A stretch of DNA of 64,000 nucleotides from RH-AL1 sp965277355 (GCA_965277355.1 CBDICN010000002.1:1612001-1676000), one strand, 5' to 3'. Positions 53,001 through 62,092 are shown, counted from the first letter of the stretch. Notes: generated by a model from the letters alone, not told the origin. A program made the numbers and translations.

Positions 53001-53864
53001 TCACCTTCGCTTCGCCGCCAAAGCGTCCGCAAGGCTGATCGTCGCCGAGCCACGCCTCGCGGGCGGCTGCTGGCTCGCATGCGGCGCCCATCCCGACAGC
53101 TGGATGATCTCGAAGGTGGCGTGAATGCGTCCATCGGGGTCGCCGTGGCGCTCGCGGTAGAGTACCGCGGCGCGGGCGAACAGCGCGCGCCTCGCCGGCA
53201 CCCGGCTGCGCGAGACGAGGGCATTGGTCGCGCCCATCGCGCGAAGATCGCGCATCAGCGCGGCCAGGTCGGCGTAGCGCACCGTCACGGTCTCGCCGTC
53301 GGCGACGGGCAGCGCGAACCCGGCACGCTGCAGCAGGCCGCCCATGTCGCGCAGGTCGGCGAACGGCGCCACGCGCGGGCTCGCGCCGCCGGAGTTCTCG
53401 ATGTCGGCGATGGTCAGCACCTCGCGCAACTCCGAAAGCGTACGGCCGCCGACGAGCGCGCCGAGAAACAGGCCGTCGGGCTTCAACGCGCGCCGGATCT
53501 GCACCAGCGCGCCCGGCAGATCGTTCGCGGTCTGCAGCGCGAGAGCCGACACGGCAAGATCCAGGCTCCCGTCGGGCAGGCAGAGGCGCTCGGCATCGCC
53601 GACGGCGTCGACCGGCCCGGTGTCCGGGGGGCCTATCCGCATGACCACCGCCTGCGGCAGGCGAACGGCAAGCCGTTGCGCGAGGCCAGGGCCGGGCGTC
53701 GCGATGTCGACGACACGCGAGAACGTCCGCTGGATGGCATCGAGGCGTTCCACCAGATCGGAGGCGGCGCGCTCCAGCAGGAACTCGGCCGGGCGGCCGG
53801 CGGCCGCGCGCGCCAGGCGGCGGCGCAGCAGGGTACTGTCGAAGATCGGATCGGCTACAGGCAT
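53001..53864 (-). CDS. SAM-dependent methyltransferase (NDUFAF5/BioC-like)
   Basis: 287 residues. FDSTLLRRRLARAAAGRPAEFLLERAASDLVERLD at the N-terminus and the degenerate motif I VVDIATPGPGLAQRL (near residue 52) match the small alphaproteobacterial group related to mitochondrial NDUFAF5. SLDLAVSALALQTANDLPGALVQIRRALKPDGLFLGAL is the typical central region, ending GWAPHASQQ. The reaction is unknown; NDUFAF5 hydroxylates an arginine in complex I. The ATG at 53864 opens MPVADPIFDS; 21 further residues upstream are unconserved. Confidence 0.83.
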   Translation of the reverse strand: MPVADPIFDSTLLRRRLARAAAGRPAEFLLERAASDLVERLDAIQRTFSRVVDIATPGPGLAQRLAVRLPQAVVMRIGPPDTGPVDAVGDAERLCLPDGSLDLAVSALALQTANDLPGALVQIRRALKPDGLFLGALVGGRTLSELREVLTIADIENSGGASPRVAPFADLRDMGGLLQRAGFALPVADGETVTVRYADLAALMRDLRAMGATNALVSRSRVPARRALFARAAVLYRERHGDPDGRIHATFEIIQLSGWAPHASQQPPARRGSATISLADALAAKRR

Positions 53865-54059
53865 GACGCTGATATGGGTGTCGGCGACAGGCGCGGCGTC
53901 GATATGAGGTGCGGCAGACGTCCCCACCCCCGATTGCGCGTGCCCGATGACCGCGGCAGCCCCGAAGATCGGGACGTTCGCTCCTTGCGCGATGAAACAC
54001 GACCCGTCGGAGCACTATATCAAACGCGACCGCAAAGGCGGTTTCGAGGAGACGATCAG

Positions 54060-54461
54060 ATGCTTTCGAAGACAATGCTTGGCCTGACGTTCATGGCCTT
54101 CGGGTTCACCGCTGTCGCCGCGCCGGTCGTCGCGCACGCCGAAAATGTCGCGGGCGCGATGAAGGTCATCGACACCGATCACGACGGGACCATCGACCTC
54201 GCCGAGGCCAAGACCGCCGGCATGGCGATCTTCAACTCGACCGACAAGGACAGCGACGGGACCGTCGACAAGAAGGAAGGCTCGACGATGATGTCGGCCG
54301 ACACCGACAAGGACGGCACCGTCGACAAGGCGGAATACGGGAAGGCCATCGAGGCCGCCTTCAAGAAAGCCGACACGGAGAACGACGGCAAGATCGACGA
54401 GAAGGAACTTTCGAGCCCGGCCGGCGAAGACCTGCGCACGATGATCGTTCCCAATGGTTGA
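54060..54461 (+). CDS. Exported EF-hand calcium-binding protein
   Basis: 133 residues with a signal peptide (MLSKTMLGLTFMAFGFTAVAAPVVAHA-E). Four canonical EF-hand loops follow: DTDHDGTIDLAE (near 38), DKDSDGTVDKKE, DTDKDGTVDKAE and DTENDGKIDEKE, each with the Asp-x-Asp-Gly pattern needed for calcium. Such proteins are periplasmic calcium sensors or buffers, and are frequent in Hyphomicrobiales. It ends 79 bp before the TonB receptor stop, across a strong hairpin; no further partner is visible. Confidence 0.9.
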   Translation: MLSKTMLGLTFMAFGFTAVAAPVVAHAENVAGAMKVIDTDHDGTIDLAEAKTAGMAIFNSTDKDSDGTVDKKEGSTMMSADTDKDGTVDKAEYGKAIEAAFKKADTENDGKIDEKELSSPAGEDLRTMIVPNG

Positions 54462-54507
54462 TAAGCGGCCTCGGGTAGCGTTGCTCCGGTAGGGCGTTGC
54501 ACGACAC

Positions 54508-54537
54508 GAGGATGCTCCGACGCGACGGAGCATCCTC
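54508..54537. terminator. Strong bidirectional hairpin
   Basis: GAGGATGCTCCG, six-base loop, CGGAGCATCCTC: a perfect 12-bp stem between the stops of two convergent genes, ending 2 bp before the receptor's stop codon. A U-tract is absent. Most likely a shared terminator. Confidence 0.8.
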
Positions 54538-54539
54538 GC

Positions 54540-56975
54540 TCAAAATGTGACCTTGACACCGCCGTAGATGGAGAATGGCTGCGCCACGGTAATGGACCGC
54601 GGGTCGGGTATGTCCGAGGCGGCATTGTTCGCCAGCGTCGGGTTCACGAGCCCGGCGCTGGTTCCGACATTGTAGAACGTGCCGAGGGTTGCGTATCGGC
54701 GGTCGAGCAGGTTGTTGGCGAAGGCGAAGACCTGGACATGGTCGCTGACCTGGTAGGAGGCATGAGCGTTGACGACGTAGTAGAACGGCAGTTGCGGCTG
54801 CTGGTTGGCGTCGTCGCCGATGAAGTACTGGCTGCCGACGAGGGTCGTGTCGGCGCCGACGACGAAGCGTGGCGTCACGTGATATTCCGCTCCGAGCTTG
54901 CCGAGGTGGCGCGGGATGCCGGGGATGTGGCTGCCGGGAGTGACCAGCACGTCGCCGTCGGCGTTCGCGGCCGGGTTGTTCGGCGAGGAGATCGCCCCCG
55001 AGAACTGATAGGTCGCGTCGACATAGGCGTAATTGGCGTAGAAATTCCACGGCCCATGGTCGTATTCGAGGCCGGCCTCGACGCCCTGGCGCAGCGTTTC
55101 CGGCACGTTGGCGAAATAGCCCTGACCGGAGAACCGGCTCTGCTCGGTGATGATGTCGTTGCTGAGGCTGGTGTGGAAGTAGCCGGCCTTGTAGGTTAGC
55201 ACGCCGTAGTCGTTCGGCAGCGGGATGGCGCCGCGGCCGCCGGCCTCGATCGTGTGCGAGACCACCTGCTGTAGCGGCGGATCGCCCGCCAGCGCGCTCT
55301 CCAGCGTGCACGGCCGCTGCGGGTCCGAGCACTCGCTCTCGAGCGGCACAGGTACGCGGTTGGCTTCCGAATAGCCGCCGTAGAGGGTCAGCGCCGGGAT
55401 GATACGATAGGTCAGGCCGACCACCGGGTTGATCCGCTGATAGGTGTTCTCGGCGTTGAGGTAGGAATCGAGGCCGGTGAGATCCTGGATTCCGATCCTG
55501 GCGAGGTTGAACCGGGCGCCCCCTGTCAGCGCGATATCCTTGGTGATGTTGAATGTATCGAGCGCGAAGACGCCGTAATAGGTGTTGGTCGCGGCGATGA
55601 AGGTCGAGCTGTAGCCGATGCGGCCCTGCGTCTGAGCGATCTCGCCGATGCCGGGCAGGTCGATGCCGCTCGTGACGCTGGTGAGCTGGCCGTTCAGCGC
55701 GCCGATCGTGTTGGTCGCGTTGAAATGGCTGGTGCCGTTGTCGATGCTGCCGCCGACAACGAAATAATTGTCGTGACCGAAGTACCTGTCCTTGTTGATT
55801 GCCTGCAGCTCGAAGCCTTCGCCAGTCGAATGCGTCGACGTATTCGCGGTCGTGCCATAGGGAAAATTGTTGCCGAGGTAGGGAATGGTGTTGCCGTTCC
55901 TGTCGCGCAGCACCGTGGCGTTTGGATCGGTCGTGGTGCCGCCGGACTGCGAGCACAGGGCGCCGGCGTATTGCGGATCGGCGCCCTGCGCCGTGCAATC
56001 GGCAAAGTTCGAATCGTTGCCGTCGACATGAAATTGGTCGAACTGGCGGATGTAGAAATTGCTGGCGATCGACCAGTGCGGACTCACGTCGACTCGCCCG
56101 GTCAATTGGACTTGGCCGGCCTGGTTGTTGGTGGTCTGCGGGTTGGTGAAGACCGAATTGTACTGCTGCCGGACCAGCACCTCGGGCGTCGAGGACAGCA
56201 CGCCGAGAGACGAGCGGCCGTAGCCGCCGGTCAGATGGAACTCCGAATCCTGGCTGCGGTAGCCGAGGTCGGCGTAGGCGCGCTCGAGGTTCGACGCGCT
56301 GAACGGCCGGAAGCCGCCGTCGCGCAGATCGTCGGTGGCGAAGTAGAAGCTGTAATCGCCGACCTGCTTGCCGTACTGAAGTGTCCCATCCACCCGGCCG
56401 TAGGAGCCGCCGTAAACCGAAGCCTCGCCGCCCTGGTAGGTGAAACCGTTCTTCATCGTGAAGTTGATCGCGCCGCCGAGCGCGTTGAGGCCGAAGATCG
56501 GGTTGTTGGTGTAGATCTCGGTGCGGGCGATGGCGATCGGCGGGATGAGCTCGAGGTTGACGGTGTCGCCGAACGCCTCGTTGATGCGCACGCCGTTCTC
56601 GTAGACGGCGAGGCCTTGCTTGGTCCCGGCGACGCGCGAGGCATCGAAGCCGCGGTAGAACAGGTCGGGCGAGAAATCGGTGCCGTCGACGTTGAGGGCG
56701 ATCGCGCCCGGCACCCGCGCAGTGATCGCGTCGGCCACCGTCGGCGAATGTTTCTGCGCATACGCCTTGGCGCTCACGATCGAGACGTCGGCCGGCACCT
56801 TGTCGATGCTGATGCCGGTGTTCAATCCTTGCTCGTTGCTGCCTACCGGCACCGGCGTGGCCGATACGGTTACCTCGGGAAGCACGACGGTGGCGCCCTC
56901 CTGGCCCTGCGCGACACAGGACCATGCCATGCAGAGCAGCGACAGGCCGGCCGACCAACGATACTCGAATTTCAT
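54540..56975 (-). CDS. TonB-dependent outer-membrane receptor
   Basis: 811 residues. A signal peptide (MKFEYRWSAGLSLLCMAWSCVAQGQ) precedes a short segment and a TonB-box-like stretch (VVLPEVTVSATPVP). The plug domain (about residues 60-175) contains VADAITARVPGAIALNVDGTDFSPDLFYRGFDASRVAGTKQG-type sequence. The 22-strand barrel follows, with the C-terminal aromatic YGGVKVTF. The substrate is unknown: iron chelate, vitamin B12 or a carbohydrate; no siderophore gene lies nearby. An ATG at 57020 would add 15 residues; the 56975 start has GAGGGG 5 nt upstream. It is convergent with the EF-hand gene. Confidence 0.93.
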   Translation of the reverse strand: MKFEYRWSAGLSLLCMAWSCVAQGQEGATVVLPEVTVSATPVPVGSNEQGLNTGISIDKVPADVSIVSAKAYAQKHSPTVADAITARVPGAIALNVDGTDFSPDLFYRGFDASRVAGTKQGLAVYENGVRINEAFGDTVNLELIPPIAIARTEIYTNNPIFGLNALGGAINFTMKNGFTYQGGEASVYGGSYGRVDGTLQYGKQVGDYSFYFATDDLRDGGFRPFSASNLERAYADLGYRSQDSEFHLTGGYGRSSLGVLSSTPEVLVRQQYNSVFTNPQTTNNQAGQVQLTGRVDVSPHWSIASNFYIRQFDQFHVDGNDSNFADCTAQGADPQYAGALCSQSGGTTTDPNATVLRDRNGNTIPYLGNNFPYGTTANTSTHSTGEGFELQAINKDRYFGHDNYFVVGGSIDNGTSHFNATNTIGALNGQLTSVTSGIDLPGIGEIAQTQGRIGYSSTFIAATNTYYGVFALDTFNITKDIALTGGARFNLARIGIQDLTGLDSYLNAENTYQRINPVVGLTYRIIPALTLYGGYSEANRVPVPLESECSDPQRPCTLESALAGDPPLQQVVSHTIEAGGRGAIPLPNDYGVLTYKAGYFHTSLSNDIITEQSRFSGQGYFANVPETLRQGVEAGLEYDHGPWNFYANYAYVDATYQFSGAISSPNNPAANADGDVLVTPGSHIPGIPRHLGKLGAEYHVTPRFVVGADTTLVGSQYFIGDDANQQPQLPFYYVVNAHASYQVSDHVQVFAFANNLLDRRYATLGTFYNVGTSAGLVNPTLANNAASDIPDPRSITVAQPFSIYGGVKVTF

Positions 56976-57138
56976 CTTGGCCCCTCGCCCGGGGGCGCCC
57001 ACCGAAACGTGGTTTTTCATGTCCGGGCAACGTGTTTATCGTTGCCGCTGTTGATCGGAATCAAAGAAAAAAAACCGATCTCTTCCGATGAGTCATCGAC
57101 GTTGCAATAGTGCCGCATTATTGGCTGGAAGCATCGTG

Positions 57139-57179
57139 AATAGGAAGGCGCTTGAATCATTTCGGGAGGTATTCCTATT
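57139..57179. promoter_or_regulatory. Inverted repeat upstream of the receptor and comF
   Basis: AATAGGAA (57139-57146) and TTCCTATT (57172-57179) form an 8-bp inverted repeat across 25 bp, in the 263-bp divergent gap between the TonB receptor and comF genes. It may bind a dimeric regulator; no Fur-box consensus is seen. Low support. Confidence 0.35.
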
Positions 57180-57238
57180 GTCTACGACCCCACTTGATGG
57201 AAGACGCCTCGCCCATGGCGTGATAGGGCGGGGTAGTC

Positions 57239-58063
57239 ATGATAGGCTGGCGCCCCACGATCGATCTCAACCCGACACGCCTCGATATGGCCTCTGATTG
57301 GCGACTTGCGCTCACGGCATCATCCGCCAGGTTCGGGTTGATCGCTCGCACGGCGCTCGACCTCGTCTTCCCGCCGGGCTGCCTCGCCTGCCGCAGGGCC
57401 AGCGGGGAGGCCAACGCGCTCTGCGCCTCGTGTTGGCGGGAGATCCGGTTCATCGAGCGGCCGTATTGCGAGCGCCTCGGCACGCCGTTTTCAGTCGACC
57501 TCGATGCGCCCGGCCTGCTGTCGCCGGAGGCGATCGCGCAGCCGCCGGTCTTCGCGCGCGCGAGGGCGGTCGCGCATTTCGACGCCGGTCCGGCGCGCCG
57601 GCTCGTGCACCAACTGAAGTACGGCGACCGTCCTGATCTTGCGGCACCAATGGGCGTCTGGATGGCCCGCGCGGGCGACGAGATCCTGAGCGAGGCCGAC
57701 GTGCTCGTTCCCATTCCGCTCCACCCCTTGCGGCTCGCACAGCGCCGCTTCAACCAGTCGGCCCTGCTGGCGCGCGCCATCTCGCGCTGCTGCGGCGTGC
57801 CGGCCGATGTCGACGGGCTGCGACGGGGGAAGTCGACCGCGCCGCAGGTCGGGCTCACCCGCACGCAGCGCGCTCTCAACGTTCAGGGCGCCTTCTACGT
57901 GCCGCCCGAGCGGCGCATATCCATCGAGGGTCGCGCGGTGGTCCTCGTCGACGACGTCCTCACCTCGGGCGCGACGATCAACGCCGCGTCCCGCGTGCTC
58001 CTGCGCGCCGGCGCCAGGCGGGTCGATGTCCTGGTTTTCGCGTGCGTGGTGACAGCACCGTGA
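57239..58063 (+). CDS. comF: ComF family phosphoribosyltransferase-like protein
   Basis: 274 residues. An N-terminal zinc finger (CLACRRASGEANALCASC, C-X2-C pairs) is followed by a type I phosphoribosyltransferase domain with the PRPP loop VVLVDDVLTSGATINAASRVL near residue 235. In naturally competent bacteria ComF assists DNA uptake; in this group the role is unclear. ATG at 57239. Confidence 0.92.
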   Translation: MIGWRPTIDLNPTRLDMASDWRLALTASSARFGLIARTALDLVFPPGCLACRRASGEANALCASCWREIRFIERPYCERLGTPFSVDLDAPGLLSPEAIAQPPVFARARAVAHFDAGPARRLVHQLKYGDRPDLAAPMGVWMARAGDEILSEADVLVPIPLHPLRLAQRRFNQSALLARAISRCCGVPADVDGLRRGKSTAPQVGLTRTQRALNVQGAFYVPPERRISIEGRAVVLVDDVLTSGATINAASRVLLRAGARRVDVLVFACVVTAP

Positions 58064-58108
58064 CAATCGGGCCGCCGCTTGCCATATGAAGTACGAAGGA
58101 GATCAGCG

Positions 58109-58393
58109 ATGGCTGCGGGTGAGATCGAGATCTACACGACGATGTTCTGCCCGTTCTGCGCTGGTGCCAAGCAGTTGCTCCAGCAAAAGAACGTCTCGTT
58201 CAAGGAAATCGCGCTCGACGGTAACCGCGAGCTGCGCCAGGAGATGTCGGAGCGGGCCGGGGGCCGCACTAGCGTCCCGCAGATCTTCCTCGGTACGCAT
58301 CACATCGGCGGCTGCGACGAGATCTATGCTTTGGAGAAGGCCGGCAAGCTCGACTTCCTCCTGCAACAGCATGCTGCCGCCGGCAATCCATGA
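58109..58393 (+). CDS. grxC: Glutaredoxin 3
   Basis: 94 residues. The dithiol active site CPFC is in TTMFCPFCAGAKQLL near residue 14, with the cis-Pro loop TSVPQIFLG and glutathione-binding GGCDEIYALE. It reduces disulfides and glutathione mixed disulfides in the cytoplasm. AAGGAG is 8 nt before the ATG at 58109; an earlier ATG at 58079 is unlikely. It overlaps the DUF1178 gene by 4 bp (ATGA). Confidence 0.95.
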   Translation: MAAGEIEIYTTMFCPFCAGAKQLLQQKNVSFKEIALDGNRELRQEMSERAGGRTSVPQIFLGTHHIGGCDEIYALEKAGKLDFLLQQHAAAGNP

Positions 58394-58863
58394 TCCTATA
58401 CACGCTCGGCTGCGACAACGGGCACCGTTTCGACTCTTGGTTCAACGACAGCGCCGCCTACGACGAGCAGGCCGCCGGCGGCTACGTCAGCTGTCCGTTG
58501 TGCGGGTCTGCTTCCGTGGAGAAGGCGATCATGGCGCCGGCCCTCGTGTCATCGCGATCCTCGCGTCGCGAGCAGACGCCGATGGCCGTCGCGGTCAGTC
58601 CCGACACGACGTCGCCGGGCGATGCCCTGCTCGGCGAGCGCGAGACGATGATGCGCGCCTTTCTCCGTTCCGTCCGCAAGAAGATACTCAGCGAAGGCGA
58701 CGATGTCGGCCCGGCCTTCCCCGAGGAGGCGCGCCGGATGCACGACGGCGAGAGACCGGCGCGACCCATTCATGGGCAGGCCACGCCACGCGAGGCTCGC
58801 GATCTTCTCGAGGAGGGCATCATGATCATGCCGGTGCCGGTGCTGCCGGAAGAACTCAACTAA
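58390..58863 (+). CDS. DUF1178 family protein
   Basis: 157 residues. N-terminal zinc-ribbon-like region MILYTLGCDNGHRFDSWFNDSAAYDEQ with YVSCPLCGSASVEKAIMAP completing the DUF1178 signature; a linker and helical C-terminal domain (RRMHDGERPARPIHGQATPREARDLLEEGI) end it. Function unknown. Translationally coupled to grxC. In several relatives a carbon-nitrogen hydrolase gene separates the two; it is absent here. Confidence 0.88.
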   Translation: MILYTLGCDNGHRFDSWFNDSAAYDEQAAGGYVSCPLCGSASVEKAIMAPALVSSRSSRREQTPMAVAVSPDTTSPGDALLGERETMMRAFLRSVRKKILSEGDDVGPAFPEEARRMHDGERPARPIHGQATPREARDLLEEGIMIMPVPVLPEELN

Positions 58864-58990
58864 CGGCCAGGGAACCTGTAAAACTCATGACGCTTTCTTG
58901 ACGGCGGCGTTGTTGTCGGCACATTGGCCAACCCCCAGATACCGGCGCCGCCCCGCGACCGCCGCCAAGCCTCAAGGCAGGAAGCAAGCG

Positions 58991-59761
58991 TTGCCCAGTC
59001 TGTCCATGCGCAAGAACGGCGCGCTTCGTCCACGCCTTGAGGATCGCCTCGCCGATGAAGCCCGTTTCATCAAGACCTGGATTGATAACCCGATCCTGAC
59101 GGGGGCGGTATCGCCGTCCGGGCGCTTTCTCGCACGCACCATGGCGCACGCCGTCGACCCCGAGGGGACGGCGCCGATCGTCGAACTCGGTCCCGGCACC
59201 GGTCCGATTACCGAGGCGCTCTTGAAACGCGGGGTCGATCCGAAACGACTGGTCCTGGTCGAATTCGATGCCGCCTTCTGCCGTCTCCTGCGCAAGCGGT
59301 TTCCGGGCGTCCAGGTGGTTCATGCCGACGCCTATGATCTACGTCACGGCTTGGATGGCGTGCTGTCGGTTCGGGCCGCCGCCGTTGTGTCGAGCCTGCC
59401 GCTGCTCAACAAGCCGGAGGCGCGCCGTCTCGCGCTGTTGCAGGATGCCTTCGCGCTCATGCAGCAAGGTGGCTCTTTCGTGCAGTTCACCTACGGCATG
59501 AACTCGCCGGTCCCGCGTGGTTGCCCGGACTTTACCGCCGATGTTTCGGCGCCGGTCTGGCTCAACCTTCCGCCGGCCCGCGTGTGGGTCTATCGCCGCA
59601 AGGGAGAAATCTCGTCCCTTCCCTTCGACACCCCGCCGCGCGATGCCAAAAGGCCCGGCCTGCGCGCGTCCGACAGAGGTGTTTTCCGCCCGGCCATGTT
59701 TCGGTCGGCCACCGGCGAGCGCAGAAGCCTGTTCGGCAAGAAGTGCGCCGACGGGTCGTGA
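58991..59761 (+). CDS. pmtA: Phosphatidylethanolamine N-methyltransferase
   Basis: 256 residues. PmtA methylates phosphatidylethanolamine stepwise to phosphatidylcholine using SAM. The SAM motif VELGPGTGPITEALLKRGV (near residue 67) and FVQFTYGMNSPVPRG near the C-terminus are PmtA hallmarks, with RFIKTWIDNPILTGAVSPSGRFLARTMA before it. The TTG at 58991 is chosen because AGGAAG lies 6 nt before it; an ATG at 59006 would lack an RBS. The 128-bp gap after DUF1178 is gene-free. It overlaps pyrF (GTGA). Confidence 0.88.
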   Translation: MPSLSMRKNGALRPRLEDRLADEARFIKTWIDNPILTGAVSPSGRFLARTMAHAVDPEGTAPIVELGPGTGPITEALLKRGVDPKRLVLVEFDAAFCRLLRKRFPGVQVVHADAYDLRHGLDGVLSVRAAAVVSSLPLLNKPEARRLALLQDAFALMQQGGSFVQFTYGMNSPVPRGCPDFTADVSAPVWLNLPPARVWVYRRKGEISSLPFDTPPRDAKRPGLRASDRGVFRPAMFRSATGERRSLFGKKCADGS

Positions 59762-60480
59762 ACGAACGCCCCCGCCGTGAGCGGCTCGAGCCGCGCGATC
59801 GCCTCATCGTCGCGCTCGACGTGCCGGGCGCGAGTGAAGCGGAGGCGCTCATCGCCACCCTCGGTGACCAAATCCGGTTCTATAAGGTTGGTCTCGAACT
59901 CGTTTACGGCGGCGGTCTGGCGCTGGCGGAACGGCTGGCAGGCGAAGGCAAGAAGGTCTTCCTCGATTTGAAGATGCACGACATCCCGGCGACGGTCGAG
60001 CGGGCCGCGGCGCAGGTCGCGCGGCTCGGCGCCACCTTCCTGACCGTTCATGCTTTTCCGCAGACAATGGCAGCGGCGAAGGCGGGTGTTGGCGACAGCG
60101 GCACCGGTATTCTCGGCGTCACGGTGATGACCTCGTATGACGACGACGACCTCGTGAGAGCCGGCTATGCCGTCAGTGTTCGCGACCTCGTCGCGCGGCG
60201 CGCCGACCAGGCCGTCGAGATCGGGATCAGCGGGCTGATCCTGTCGGCCGAGGAGGTCGAGGCAATGCGTCGGCGCGTCGGGACCAAGCTGCGCCTTGTA
60301 TGTCCCGGCATTCGACTCGCCGGCGCCGACAAGGCGGACCAGAAGCGCACGATGACGCCGGCCGGCGCGCTCAAGGCCGGCGCGGACTACCTGGTGATCG
60401 GCCGGCCGATCGCCCAGGCCTCCGATCCCGCCGCGGCCGCAGCCGCGATCCTGGCGACGATGGCGACAGACGCCGACTAG
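59758..60480 (+). CDS. pyrF: Orotidine 5'-phosphate decarboxylase
   Basis: 240 residues. The catalytic core FLDLKMHDIPATVERAA (DXKXXDI) lies near residue 68, and the phosphate loop VCPGIRLAGADKADQKRTMTP near 185. It converts OMP to UMP in pyrimidine synthesis. GTG start at 59758, overlapping the pmtA stop by 4 bp, so both are coupled. The N-terminal LEPRDRLIVALDVPG confirms the start region. Confidence 0.96.
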   Translation: MNERPRRERLEPRDRLIVALDVPGASEAEALIATLGDQIRFYKVGLELVYGGGLALAERLAGEGKKVFLDLKMHDIPATVERAAAQVARLGATFLTVHAFPQTMAAAKAGVGDSGTGILGVTVMTSYDDDDLVRAGYAVSVRDLVARRADQAVEIGISGLILSAEEVEAMRRRVGTKLRLVCPGIRLAGADKADQKRTMTPAGALKAGADYLVIGRPIAQASDPAAAAAAILATMATDAD

Positions 60481-60731
60481 GCGGCAAGCTGGCGAAGCAG
60501 GTCTGCTGGGACATCCCCGATGGAGCAGATCAGCAGCGGCTCGAGGAAGACGCCTGTGGCACTGTCGTGGCGGTCCCGCAGCACGACGACGCCGGCGTAG
60601 AATGGCGCAATCTCGTCGGCCATCGCGACGGACGTCGCCCGCGAACCGAGCCGTCTCGGCGTGCCGGGATGCAGCGCGCCGCGCGCTCCCGATAGGAACG
60701 GCACGACGATATAGGTGGTGGTCAGCGCCAT
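60477..60731 (-). CDS. Small protein, unknown function
   Basis: 84 residues: MALTTTYIVVPFLSGARGALHPGTPRRLGSRATSVAMADEIAPFYAGVVVLRDRH followed by FLEPLLICSIGDVPADLLRQL. It looks like a small globular protein (alpha/beta, no signal peptide). Similar short proteins appear in Hyphomicrobiales, but I cannot name a family. It ends overlapping the pyrF stop (tail to tail, 4 bp). Confidence 0.6.
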   Translation of the reverse strand: MALTTTYIVVPFLSGARGALHPGTPRRLGSRATSVAMADEIAPFYAGVVVLRDRHDSATGVFLEPLLICSIGDVPADLLRQLAA

Positions 60732-60912
60732 GACGATCCTTTCCGAAGTCCACGAGTAAGAACATAATGCGAACGAGACGACCTCGGCAATGGGCATTGC
60801 GAGAGAATCTGGCGCGCTTCCATGCGAGCGGCGGTCCTTGCCACGCATCTGACATGGAGCACGGCTTAGTGGAGCAAACGCGGCGGCGCGGCATCGCGCC
60901 AGGAAACGAGCC

Positions 60913-62022
60913 ATGCGCTTGATCGCCTTAGGTCTTCTTCTCGGCAGCCTGCTCTCCGGCACGGCGTTGCCGACCCTGGCGGAGGCCGGTGCTTCGGAGG
61001 CATCGCTGATCACGGTGCTGCGCAGCAAGACGGTCGCCAACGGCATCGCCACGACGCGCTCAGGCCGGATCTTCCTGCCGCTGTCGCGGATCGACGGCAG
61101 CGAGGGCCCGCAGGTGGTCGAATGGAAGGGCGGCCAGCCGGTCCCCTTCCCCGACTCCGAGTCGAACAGCTGGCGCCGGGGAGACGATGCCGCCCGCGCC
61201 TTCGTCCGGGTCAACTCGTTGAGGATCGGCCCCGATGGCGCGCTCTGGATCGTCGATGTCGGTGCGCCCGGCCTCGATCACCCGAAGGTCCCGCACGGTC
61301 CGAAGATCGTGAAGGTCGACCTCGCCACCAACACCGTCGCGCGCGTCTACGATCTCGATGGCGTGACCAACGACAAGAGCTTTATCGACGACATCCGCTT
61401 CCACGGGCCACTCGCCTACGTGACGGACGCCGGCTGGCCCGGCGTCATCGTTCTCGACCTGTCGAGCGGAGGCGCGCGGCGCGTCCTCGACAATGATGCC
61501 TCCGTCACGGCCCAACGGCCCGTCACGGCGGACGACCGCGTCCTGCGCGGGCCGAACGGCAAGCCGGTGCGCATCCACGCCGACCAACTCGAGGTCTCGC
61601 CCGACGGCAAGTTCTTTTATTACCAGCCGGCAAGCGGGCCGATGGCCCGCATCGGAACGCGTTACCTCGACGATCCCAAGCTGCCCGACACGCAGCTCGC
61701 CAAGCACGTCACCACCTTCGCCAAAACGTCGTCCACCGGGGGCACCGCCATGGACGCCAATGGCAACATCTACTGCAGCGACGTCGACAAGCGCCGCATC
61801 ATGAAGATCGCGCCTGACGGCACCATCACGATCCTCGTAGAAGACCAGCGTCTCAATTGGGTCGACGCGATGTGGATCGACGGTGACGGCTTCCTCTACA
61901 TGCCGGCCGCCCAGCTCGACCGCATGGCGCCCTTCAATGGCGGCGTGGACAAGGTCGAGTACCCGATCTCGATCTACAAGATGCAAATCGGCGCCAAGCC
62001 GCCGGTCATTGACCACCCCTGA
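60913..62022 (+). CDS. Exported royal-jelly/yellow family protein
   Basis: 369 residues. A signal peptide (LIALGLLLGSLLSGTALPTLA-E). The beta-propeller body has the MRJP/yellow signature: VNSLRIGPDGALWIVDVGAPG (near residue 104), KIVKVDLATNTVARVYDLD, FIDDIRFHGPLAYVTDAGWPGVIVLDLSSG and GGTAMDANGNIYCSDVDKRRIMKIAPDG. Bacterial members resemble SMP-30/gluconolactonases in fold; the substrate is unknown (dopachrome-related conversion is known only for insect proteins). Followed after 70 bp by the carbonic anhydrase on the other strand. Confidence 0.88.
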   Translation: MRLIALGLLLGSLLSGTALPTLAEAGASEASLITVLRSKTVANGIATTRSGRIFLPLSRIDGSEGPQVVEWKGGQPVPFPDSESNSWRRGDDAARAFVRVNSLRIGPDGALWIVDVGAPGLDHPKVPHGPKIVKVDLATNTVARVYDLDGVTNDKSFIDDIRFHGPLAYVTDAGWPGVIVLDLSSGGARRVLDNDASVTAQRPVTADDRVLRGPNGKPVRIHADQLEVSPDGKFFYYQPASGPMARIGTRYLDDPKLPDTQLAKHVTTFAKTSSTGGTAMDANGNIYCSDVDKRRIMKIAPDGTITILVEDQRLNWVDAMWIDGDGFLYMPAAQLDRMAPFNGGVDKVEYPISIYKMQIGAKPPVIDHP

Positions 62023-62092
62023 TCATGCCGCACCGGCGGCAAGTGCCACCCGTCACGCTGCGGATGGCCGTCCTGACCTCGGGAGGCGAACG

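Noticed and set aside
54361..57030. 889-residue minus-strand frame overlapping the TonB receptor
   Set aside because: Out-of-frame shadow; the receptor frame has signal peptide, plug and C-terminal aromatic.
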